From Arenicola marina (Eukaryota > Annelida > Polychaeta > Arenicolidae), in assembly GCA_964019135.1 (NCBI GenBank), contig OZ025252.1, forward strand, positions 44,924,959-44,988,958: DNA of 64,000 bases, read 5' to 3'. Position 1 is the first letter of the stretch. Every line of letters starts with the position of its first letter. A program made the translations under genes and the position numbers. The notes beneath the pieces were generated by a model, which was not told the DNA's origin, made no database searches, and saw only the letters and a program-made list of their open reading frames with translations. Of the stretch, positions 21,916 to 33,900 are shown in pieces.

Positions 21916-24900
21916 GTAAGTCTGTCTGGTCGCTCATCAACCCCTTCAGCATTGTGGGTAAGTCTGTCTGGTCGCTCATCAACCCCTTCAGCATTGTAGG
22001 GAAGTCTGTCTGGTCGCTCATCTACCCCTTCAGTATTGTGGGTAAGTCTATCTGGTCACTCATCTACCCCTTCAGCATTGTGGGTAAGTCTGTCTGGTCG
22101 CTCTTCTACCCCTTCAGTATTGTGGGTAAGTCTATCTGATCACTCATCTACCCCTTCAGCATTGTGGGTAAGTCTGTCTGGTCGCTCATCAACCCCTTCA
22201 GTATTGTGGGTAAGTCTATCTGATCACTCATCTACCCCTTCAGCATTGTGGGTATGTCTGTCTGGTCGCTCATCTACCCCTTCAGCATTGTGGGTAAGTC
22301 TGTCTGGTCGCTCATCTACCCCTTCAGCATTGTGGGTAAGTCTGTCTGGTCGCTCATCTACCCCTTCAGCATTGTGGGTAAGTCTGTCTGGTCGCTCATC
22401 TACCCCACTACCTACACATCATTCAGCATTGTGTGTATAGCGTGTCTGCTCGCTAATCAACCCATTCTGTGGTGTAGGTAAATGTATCTGGCCGCTCATC
22501 AACCCCTTAGTGTCTGTGTAAATATCAGAAACAAATACGTCAACTATGCTTTGACCCAGACCGGAAAAAAGGGCGAACTAGTGCCTGATTGGTTCATATT
22601 AAACTATGTCTAAAGACCGTATTGTATGGCGATCGAGCGTACAGAAAATAAACGACGAATCTTTTGAGCTACATAAATACGTGTTAACGTTGCAAAGTTA
22701 CACTGGCTCCAAGTAACAATGAAGCCAGTGATTGCCTGGCATTACACCGCCTGGTGATTGCCTGGCATTACACCGCCTAGTGATTGCCTGGCATTACACT
22801 GCCTGGTGATTGCCTGGCATTACACCGCCTAGTGATTGCCGGGCATTACACCGCCTGGTGATTGCCGGGCATTACACCGCCTAGTGATTGCCTGGCATTA
22901 CACCGCCTAGTGATTGCCTGTCATTACACCGCCTAGTGATTGCCTGGCATTACACCGCCTAGTGATTGCCTGACATTACACTGCCTGGTGATTGCCTGTC
23001 ATTACACCGCCTAGTGATTGCCTGGCATGACACCGCCTAGTGATTGCCTGGCATTACACCGCCTAGTGATTGCCTGGCATTACACCGCCTAGTGATTGCC
23101 TGGCATTACACCGCCTAGTGATTGCCTGGCATTACACCGCCTAGTGATTGCCTGGCATTACACCGCCTAGTGATTGCCTGGAATTACACCGCCTGGTGAT
23201 TGCCTGGCATTACACCGCCTGGTGATTGTCTGTCATTACACCGCCTAGTGATTGCCTGGCATGACACCGCCTAGTGATTGCCTGCCATTACACCGCCTAC
23301 TGATTGCCTGGCATTACACCGCCTGGTGATTGCCTGCCATTACACCGCCTAGTGATTGCCTGACATTACACTGCCTGGTGATTGCCTGTCATTACACCGC
23401 CTAGTGATTGCCTGGCATGACACCGCCTAGTGATTGCCTGTCATTACACCGCCTAGTGATTGCCTGGCATGACACCGCCTAGTGATTGCCTGGCATTACA
23501 CCGCCTGGTGATTGCCGGGCATTACACCGCCTAGTGATTGCCTGGCATTACACCGCCTAGTGATTGCCTGGCATTACACCGCCTAGTGATTGCCTGCCAT
23601 TACACCGCCTAGTGTTTGCCTGGCATTACACCGCCTAGTGATTGCCTGGCATTACACCGCCTAGTGATTGCCTGGCATTACACCGCCTAGTGATTGCCTG
23701 GCATTACACCGCCTAGTGATTGCCTGGCATTACACCGTCTAGTGATTGCCTGGCATTACACCGCCTGGTGATTGCCTGGCATTACACCGCCTAGTGATTG
23801 CCTGGCATTACACCGCCTAGTGATTGCCTGGCATTACACCGCCTAGTGATTGCCTGGAATTACACCGCCTAGTGATTGCCTGGAATTACACCGCCTGGTG
23901 ATTTCCTGGCATTACACCGCCTAGTGATTGCCTGGCATTACACCGCCTAGTGATTGCCTGGCATTACACCGCCTAGTGATTGCCTGGCATGACACCGCCT
24001 AGTGATTGCCTGGCATTACACCGCCTGGTGATTGCCTGGCATTACACCGCCTGGTGATTGCCTGGCATTACACCGCCTAGTGATTGCCTGGCATTACACC
24101 GCCTAGTGATTGCCTGGCATTACACCGCCTAGTGATTGCCTGGCATTACACCGCCTGGTGATTGCCTGGCATTACACCGCCTGGTGATTGCCTGGCATTA
24201 CACCGCCTAGTGATTGCCTGGCATTACACCGCCTAGTGATTGCCTGGCATTACACCGCCTGGTGATTGCCTGGCATTACACCGCCTAGTGATTTCCTGGC
24301 ATTACACCGCCTGGTGATTGCCTGGCATTACACCGCCTGGTGATTGCCTGGCATTACACCGCCTAGTGATTGCCTGGCATTACACCGCCTACTCCATGTT
24401 GATTACTAACCACCGCTTTGACTTCGCTGTTTGCGCTGTACGGCTACGTCCATCATCAATTTTTACGAAAACCTTATGCCCAAAAACCTGGGAATCCCAG
24501 TCTGAGGTGTCTTATTCATCGGTCTTCGATCGGCATAAAGCTTTGGCAATTCAGCGATAGGCAAACAGTGCAATTGACTCAAACGTTGGTCATTCTCTTT
24601 CTCCTTAAATGGTTGAACAAAGAACGCGTTATTCGGGCTTACGATTTACCGCACGTCGGGGGCTAAAAGAGTCCGAGGGCATTTTCCTTTTCCGCGGACG
24701 TTAACTTCCTCCAAAGTCCACGTCCCTATGAAACGAACACACTACATTACAGAAAAATAATATCGCGAGGGAAAAATGAACTGAAGTCACACTTTGAGTC
24801 TTTACCATGGGCGATGGACCCGCATGCACTGTGATGGTCGAGTTGCCTTCCTTCCAATGCATTGCACCACTTCTCGGGGCTTCATTCCCAACGCCAACTA

Positions 24901-27900
24901 TAATCCTGTGACTAAATTCACTGCGCTTATGTGATACTGTTCCGGTGCTCCGCATCAGGTTTACAGGGTTTTTAAGGCCGCTGACAGATGTAATGGTCCA
25001 TGTCCTAATTAGTGATGGTTTATTCCAAACCTAGTGTGTATCTACTGATATCTAACGACTACAACATATCTAATACGATAACCCACAACCCATCCACAGA
25101 ATGAAATATCACCAGATGTTTAAACGTCCTTCTGAGGCCAACCAACCAACCTCTCTCTCTCCCTGTCTCTCTCTCTGGTTCGGACTCTCTATTTCTCTCC
25201 TGCATAAACACAGACGGTGTAATGCCCCGAGAGGCCATGGAATGACGAGTCCCTATTTAAAGTCCATCATTCATGCGGAGCCTGATCCAGATAGGGCCAA
25301 GCTGCTCATGATACAGAACATATGGACCGTGTTCCCCATTTCAACCCTGGTTATCCGCTTATGCTGTGGTGCTTGCCCCACCCCAGCCCCCACCCCCACT
25401 CCACCCCCAGCGCCACCGTACCCCCAGCCCCATCATCACCTCACCCCACCCCACCCCCAGCCTCAGCTTCACCTCACCCCACCCCTCCCCCAAACCACCC
25501 CCAGCACCCCCCCCCCCCACCCCCAGCACCACCCCACCCCCTGCCCCACCCACACCATCAATCTATGTCACGTTATAGGTAGATAACGGCCGACCAGGCG
25601 TCCGACAGAGAGGCCGAGTCTGAGAGGGAGGCAGGAGTTCTGAGAGGGAGGCAGGGGCTGTGAGGGGGAGGCAGGAGCTCTGAGAGGGAGGCAGGAGCTC
25701 TGAGAGGGAGGCAGGGGCTGTGAGCGGGAGGCAGGAGCTCTGAGAGGGAGGCAGGAGTTCTGAGAGGGAGGCAGGAGCTCTGAGAGGGAGGCAGGAGCTC
25801 TGAGAGGGAGGCAGGAGCTCTGAGAGGGAGGCAGGAGCTCTGAGAGGGAGGCAGGAGCTCTGAGAGGGAGGCAGGAGCTCTGAGAAGGAGGCAGGAGCTC
25901 TGAGAGGGAGGCAGGGGCTCTGAGAGGGAGGCAGGAGCTCTGAGAGGGAGGGAGGAGATCTGAGAGGGAGGCGGCAGCTCTGAGAGGGAGGCAGGGGCTC
26001 TGAGAGGGAGGCAGGAGCTCTGAGAGGGAGGCGGCAGCTCTGAGAGGGAGGCAGGAGCTCTGAGGGGGAGGCAGGAGCTCTGAGAGGGAGGCAGGAGCTC
26101 TGAGAGGGAGGCAGGAGCTCTGAGAGGGAGGCAGGAGCTCTGAGAGGGAGGCAGGAGCTCTGAGAGGGAGGCAGGAGCTCTGAGAGGGAGGCAGGAGCTC
26201 TGAGAGGGAGGCAGGAGCTCTGAGAGGGAGGCAGGAGCTCTGAGAGGGAGGCAGGAGCTCTGAGAGGGAGACAGGAGCTCTGAGAGGGAGGCAGGAGCTC
26301 TGAGGGGGAGGCAGCAGCTCTGAGAGGGAGGCAGCAGCTCTGAGAGGGAGGCAGGAGCTCTGAGAGGGAGGCAGGAGCTCTGAGAGGGAGGCAGGAGCTC
26401 TGAGAGGGAGGCTGGAGCTCTGAGAGGGAGGCAGGAGCTCTGAGAGGGAGGCAGGAGCTCTGAGAGGGAGGCAGGAGCTCTGAGAGGGAGGCAGCAGCTC
26501 TGAGAGGGAGGCAGGAGCTCTGAGAGGGAGGCAGGAGCTCTGAGAGGGAGGCAGGAGCTCTGAGAGGGAGGCAGGAGCTCTGAGAGGGAGGCAGGAGCTC
26601 TGAGAGGGAGGCAGGAGCTCTGAGAGGGAGGCAGGAGCTCTGAGAGGGAGGCAGGAGCTCTGAGAGGGAGGCTGGAGCTCTGAGAGGGAGGCAGGAGCTC
26701 TGAGAGGTAGGCAGGAGCTCTGAGAGGGAGACAGGAGTTCTGAGAGGGAGGCAGGAGATCTGAGAGGGAGGCAGGAGCTCTGAGAGGGAGGCAGGAGCTC
26801 TGAGAGGGAGGCAGGAGCTCTGAGAGGGAGGCAGGAGCTCTGAGAGGGAGGCAGGAGCTCTGAGAGGGAGGCAGGAGCTCTGAGAGGGAGACAGGAGCTC
26901 TGAGAGGGAGAGAGGAGATCCGAGAGGGAGGGAGGAGATCTGAGAGGGAGGCGGCAGCTCTGAGAGGGAGGCAGGAGCTCTGAGAGGGAGGCAGGAGCTC
27001 TGAGAGGGAGGCAGGAGCTCTGAGAGGGAGGCTGGAGCTCTGAGAGGGAGGGAGGAGATCTGAGAGGGAGGCAGGAGCTCTGAGAGGGAGGCAGGAGCTC
27101 TGAGAGGGAGGCATGAGCTCTGAGAGGGAGGCAGGAGCTCTGAGAGGGAGGCGGCAGCTCTGAGACTGAGGCTGGAGCTCTGAGAGGGAGGCAGCAGCTC
27201 TGAGAGGGAGGCAGGAGCTCTGAGAGGTAGGCGGCAGCTCTGAGAGGGAGGCAGCAGCTCTGAGAGGGAGGCAGGAGCTCTGAGAGGGAGGCAGGAGCTC
27301 TGAGAGGGAGGCAGGAGCTCTGAGAGGGAGGCAGGAGCTCTGAGAGGGAGGCGGCAGCTCTGAGAGGGAGGCTGGAGCTCTGAGAGGGAGGCAGGAGCTC
27401 TGAGAGGTAGGCGGCAGCTCTGAGAGGGAGGCAGGAGCTCTGAGAGGGAGGCGGCAGCTCTGAGAGGGAGGCAGGAGCTCTGAGAGGTAGGCGGCAGCTC
27501 TGAGAGGGAGGCAGCAGCTCTGAGAGGGAGGGAGGAGATCTGAGAGGGAGGGAGGAGATCTGAGAGGGAGGCGGCAGCTCTGAGAGGGAGGCAGGAGCTC
27601 TGAGAGGGAGGCAGGAGCTCTGAGAGGGAGGCAGGAGCTCTGAGAGGGAGGCAGGAGCTCTTAGAGGGAGGCAGGAGCTCTGAGAGGGAGGCAGGAGCTC
27701 TGAGAGGGAGGCAGGAGCTCTGAGAGGGAGGCAGGAGCTCTGAGAGGGAGGCAGGGGCTCTGAGAGGGAGGCAGGAGCTCTGAGAGGGAGGCTGGAGCTC
27801 TGAGAGGGAGGCAGGAGCTCTGAGAGGGAGGCAGGAGCTCTGAGAGGGAGGCAGGAGCTCTGAGAGGGAGGCAGGAGCTCTGAGAGGGAGGCAGGAGCTC

Positions 27901-30900
27901 TGAGAGGGAGGCAGGAGCTCTGAGAGGGATGCAGGAGCTCTGAGAGGGAGGCAGGAGCTCTGAGAGGGAGGCAGCAGCTCTGAGAGGGAGGCAGGAGCTC
28001 TGAGAGGGAGGCAGGAGCTCTGAGAGGGAGGCAGGAGCTCTGAGAGGGAGGCAGGAGCTCTGAGAGGGAGGCAGGAGCTCTGAGAGGGAGGCAGGAGCTC
28101 TGAGAGGGAGGCAGGAGCTCTGAGGGGGAGGCGGCAGCTCTGAGAGGGAGGCAGGAGCTCTGAGAGGGAGGCAGGAGCTCTGAGAGGGAGGCAGGAGAGA
28201 TGAAGAGAGGGAGAAACAAGGAAAGGCGGCGGAGGGAGGGAGGAAACGTGAGCACCCCGGGGAGTAAGAGGGCGCATTTCTTTGGTAACCCGGGTGTATT
28301 CCTACGGTGGACCGAATACGCACATTACGCATCGGTTCACCGCCCGACACTTCTTTCACCCGGGTATGGGTGCGCGCGCATCTATTCGGTATGCCGATAT
28401 GCCCCGTTCGAAACAACACGGGACTATCGGGAGAAGATGGCGGCTGATTGAAAAGTAATGAGAGTAGGTTGGTTCCAGTGCCTTAATGTGCACCGGATGT
28501 GAACGGTGTGTGCATTTCATTGGAATAGGCATATCCCTATCGGCACATTCGGAGGTTCCCTGTCACGTGTTGCGGGCCCGGGGCGGGATACCGAACTTGG
28601 CCCAAAGAAATGCGCCCAGAGTTTTATAAGCCAAGCTTGAGAGTTTATGAGAAGAAATCAATACATAATTAGTCTGTATCTAAATCAAAACCAGTAATTT
28701 CAGAGAAATCAAAACCAGTAATTTCAGAGAAATCAAAACCAGAAATTTCAGAGAAATAAAAACCCATTCCGGGGATCCGTAATGTTGAGTATACGCGACT
28801 CAAATACCATGGTCCAAATGGCGTCTTCTTGAAAACAACCTGCCATCACGTCTCTCTCTCTCTCTTTCTGAAGTCAATTGTATTAAATCGTTGGAACTTT
28901 CGTGGACCAGACATAGCACGCACCCGGCCATTCCTCGGGACCGCAGAAATGTCAACGAGTCGTGATACCCCCGGTGCAGCCAGACAGAACGCGGTCAGAG
29001 GTCAAAGGTTGACGGGTCACGATTAGTCTCAAAAAGATGCATCCATGGAATTCTGCCGCTCTGAAAACAGAAAATATGAACTAATTTTAATTAAATGTCA
29101 CCTCCATCACCACGTGGCCTAAATACCCTCAGAACGGCTTGGACTACCTGGAGTCGTGTATGAAGGAGGAAGGAGGAACGCGAGACTTGTTCGTAAATGT
29201 TTGACACGTGACATTTCCTGTAGCTTTTAAAGCCGGCGTCTGTAAAATGGTTTACCGTCGGTGTCAGCGTGATTGACACACGACTATAGAACAGACGTTT
29301 AGTGAGTGTTGCACGGCGATGAGAAGTCAATTGTGTCTTATTGTCGTGGTAACCAAACACATACATTGCCACTGTATATATAAGCTTAACAGGCTGGTGT
29401 TGACGATGCTCCCGTGGTCACAACTGTGATTACGCCTCATGCCGCGGATATTCATGGGGCGCCAAACGTAACCGACTTTCACTCCTCACAAAATGATTTG
29501 TCGACATAAAACGCCATTCTAATTAAACCTTTGTCCAAACAAGATTGATTCTCTCGACAAAAGTACTTGTTGGTGAGAGAATGACCTGTTTCTTTAGTAT
29601 GCCTAATTATATTCTGTAGACTAATGTTGCTTTTGTCCAGATGAAACAGAATATTGTCTACACAAATTGTCCACAAAATGAACTAAAATCTGTCCACAAC
29701 GCTGCTGAGGCGGCATTTCACTCTATAACAGAATATTATTCAATTAAGCCCAATGCGCGTTTGTAGACAGAATACAGCTCTGCTTAAACAAAACTTTTTA
29801 CAAAATGGAAGTTTCTGGAAAAAGTGTACTTTGTCGACGAAACGAAAGAAGTTATAATTGGCTTTTTATCTACATCCGTCTCCTTTGTAATTTAGTCTCA
29901 TGTCGTGAGCCAGTTGGTCCCATATAGGCAGGCAGGCCAGTCAATCGCATAATTACAAGCGTACAGCCTTACAGAACAGCATACTGTTATCGGAAGTCTG
30001 TGGAGACTTAGTACCGGAAGTAGACCCCCGCAAGAATCGCGTTTGCTACCCTTATATTCCCTAGTCATCAAGCGTCAGGTCGCCAAACTTTCCCTGCCTG
30101 GGGTCGCCAAAATTTCCCTGCCTGGGGTCGCCAAACCTTCCCTGCCTGGGGTCGCCAAACCTTCCCTGCCTGGGGTCGCCAAACCTTCTCTGCCTGGGGT
30201 CGCCAAACCTTCCCTGCCTGGGGTCGCCAAACCTTCCCTACCTGGGGTCGCCAAACCTTCCCTGCCTGGGGTCGCCAAACCTTCCCTGCCTGGGGTCGCC
30301 AAACCTTCCCTGCCTGGGGTCGCCAAACCTTCCCTGCCTGGGGTCGCCAAACCTTCCCTCCCTGGGGCCCCCAAACCTTTTCTGCCTGGGGTCGCCAAAC
30401 CTTCCCTGCCTGGGGTCGCCAAACCTTCCCTACCTGGGGTCGCCAAACCTTCCCTGCCTGGGGTCGCCAAACCTTCCCTGCCTGGGGTCGCCAAACCTTC
30501 CCTGCCTGGGGTCGCCAAACCTTCCCTGCCTGGGGTCGCCAAACCTTCCCTCCCTGGGGTCGCCAAACCTTCCCTGCCTGGGGTCGCCAAACCTTCCCTA
30601 CCTGGGGTCGCCAAACCTTCCCTCCCTGGGGTCGCCAAACCTTTTCTGCCTGGGGTCGCCAAACCTTCCCTGCCTGGGGTCGCCAAACCTTCCCTACCTG
30701 GGGTCGCCAAACCTTCCCTGCCTGGGGTCGCCAAACCTTCCCTGCCTGGGGTCGCCAAACCTTCCCTGCCTGGGGTCGCCAAACCTTCCTTGCCTGGGGT
30801 CGCCAAACCTTCCCTGCCTGGGGTCGCCAAACCTTTTCTGCCTGGGGTCGCCAAACCTTCCCTGCCTGGGGTCGCCAAACCTTCCCCACCTGGGGTCGCC

Positions 30901-33900
30901 AAACCTTCCCTGCCTGGGGTCGCCAAACCTTCCCTACCTGGGGTCGCCAAACCTTCCCTGCCTGGGGTCGCCAAACCTTCCCTGCCTGGGGTCGCCAAAC
31001 CTTCCCTGCCTGGGGTCGCCAAACCTTCCCTGGCTGGGGTCGCCAAACCTTCTCTGCCATACGGCTATAGCTTTGGGATAACCATAAATGTAAATAAGAC
31101 TCACGACACGGGGCAGGTTTTAAATGCTCTAAGGTTCTACATGTATCTGATGACTTTATATAATATATTTTGTAAATCGTTCTATACATCTTAAGCTTTT
31201 GGATATTGAATTATGTTGCCCTATGTTACATGGCTCTGTTTGCTTTTCATTATCTTAATATGTTCCATGGATCTTTATATTGATTTATATTGCTCTCTGT
31301 GTTCTATGTTGAATTACATGGCTTCTATGTTCTGTTTATGTTGACTTATATTGCCCTTTGTGTTCTATATTCTCTGTATATTGAATTATGGTTCTCTTTA
31401 CGTTCGATGGCTCTTTGTATTGATATACTAGTCTAGTGTTCGTAGTAATAAGCGAAAGAAATAACAGTATGACCGTATTTTGTTTTATACGTCAAATAGT
31501 AGCAGGCAGAAGACATTGGGCAGAAATAACATCGATAATTATATTGACATAAATTGAGACCGGGAGCTACGGAATAACGGGACATAAATGTTAAGGATCA
31601 TTAAACCCTGTGCAATTATTGTGCATCCAGTACAGAATATTCAAATTGCGGCTAAAGCACGATATAAACGAATATCAGTCCAGTAAAATTAAGGCCCAAG
31701 CTCATACATTGATTGAGTAAAAAAAAAGGGTTGATTGAGTTTAAAAAAGGGGCTGTTTCCCGTCCGTTGTTCGTCATTTAACGTATTACTACTACCTTCA
31801 GTGGATAAAATCTGCCTGACGTCCTGGTTGGTCTATAGAATTGACTATACTTAACTATACTGTAAAATTGGATCAAAGATCAAAAATATCAAATCAATTC
31901 AAATAGGCAAGGTTCCCCGGGAGTTCGTACTCTTGCTACGGTCACCATGCGCGATAAGCACCCGAAAGCGATATTATGCCGCGGGATAAGGTGATAAGCA
32001 CCCAGCGGTTGTGTTGACACATGCGATAGCTTTGACACATCTAAGAGCGACGGCTGGATATTAATAGGTTCAAGGCGGCTGCTGCTGCCAATGGGCTCTT
32101 GCATGCCGCGGCATAGTGGGACAGACAGCCTCATTTTATTAGTATAGATAGAAGATAGCTATTGCCCCTCTGTGTTCTATATTATCTGTATATTGCATTA
32201 AAATGCCCGTCAATGTTTTATGGCTCTGTAAGTTCAATTATATTTCCCCCTATGTGTCATTGCTCTTTTGTTTTATATTTCGTGCCCCCCCCCCCCCCTC
32301 GAACCTAATCCGGAAGTCTGATCATTCGTCCCGTCTTGTGTTTAACACGGCGGTGTGTCAGGAGGGCTGGCGACATATACATGTTCAATATTTTGCGTGG
32401 GACGCAGTGGTCCTCGCCTTGCAATCTTCTAGTGATTAACTCCCAGCCTCGAGCATGTTTTTTTTGCCTGGCGATGTATTCAGTATTTTGCCGCTTAATT
32501 TCCAGCTAGCTAGCTGCCTACAGAATAATTCTACCCTCCCCCAGCGCCGCTTACTGACGATTTCCCTCCCTCTGCTCTACGTCAAATTTAACCATCAGAA
32601 TCATCCTTCATAGGAAAAAATTGAAATTGAAGTCCAAAATACCACTGTCTAGCATTTACAGTGATACTGGTACCGTACCGTACCAGACGAATTCGGTTTT
32701 GATTAATAGAAGCCATGTTTCTTTTCCAACTATCGAGTTCAATCGAGGTCAAAGACTTAAGGCGCTGTGAACTTTGACCCGTGTCATATTGAAATATTTC
32801 TAACCTTAACACTTGCATTGTGAGATTACGACAACGGAATTGTCCGTCGGAAAAAAATACAAAATTAAACCTAAACAGCGCTCGAAAACAATTCGTTACC
32901 CCAGAACCGTTGAAGTCAACAATGAGGTCGGCGGTTACGTGGGGCAGAGGTGATGTGAGGAACAAGCTCCCTTTTCTGGCATAGTGTGATTATTTAGTTA
33001 TTATTTATAGTTAGTAGTTATATTACGCCATTGCTCCTAAAATGCTGCAGTTTCATTTGCAGTGTTCTATAGTTGTACATAGCTCTACAAGGGCAAAGGC
33101 ACTGTGTGTTGGTGGCTCTACGTGTTCTTACTCATTCGCAATCAGTTGTTATTGGCTCAATTCGTTTTATTTCCTTGTGTCTGCACGAGAGAAGAGGGAT
33201 TTGGGGGATACCTTACAAAGAAATAGAGAAAACGACTTTAGTATTTACCTAATTTGGCTCTGGCTGGAACAAGTTGGATTTATTTCTTCAATAAATTACT
33301 ACATGCGGTGACAGTCTCAACGGGCGCGGAACCTTCAGGCCGGATCCCCCTGGCGGCAATAACCGACGCTCGGTGGTGATTTCATTTCCGGTTCCGGAGA
33401 TACTGTCGCTGGAAAGTCTCGCCAGATGCGGTATTGGACTGTCATAGAATCTCGCGTGACAACAGCTCAACGACTTTCTCAATTTGCAAATAATTGCTTG
33501 GGGACAGTCGGGTTACCCCGGCAACGAGATTGACCTTGAGGAAGGCGATTGAGACGCGACATGGACCACGTAAAGGTGAAGATGTCGCAAGACGCCTGTC
33601 GTATTCATTCAAAGACAATCCAAGATCCAGTTTCCCGGAGCCTGTATAATTCGCACCGGAAGTGGACGAGACGAGCGGTGCACCATAAAGTGACGTCATC
33701 AACATTCTTTTGTTTCACTCCGGACATTTGGTGACTTTCGTGGATCGTAAAGACCGCGTAGCTTGATGTATGGAAGCGATAAAACAACGCATCAATCTGA
33801 CGTACGAAAGCAGTAAAAAACATCAAAAGAAGAACTGACCGTCTAGGTAATAAAGCGTTTGCACTAAGGAACAAATTCAACAGATCACAGACCACAATTT

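Noticed and set aside
25563..28419. Leu/Pro/Ser-rich frames of up to 904 codons on minus
   Set aside because: Product of the 20-bp unit in three frames; the leading part lies in the MITE.
30043..31194. KPSLPGVA repeat protein
   Set aside because: 24-bp intronic minisatellite; opposite-strand frames are equally open, so openness carries no information.
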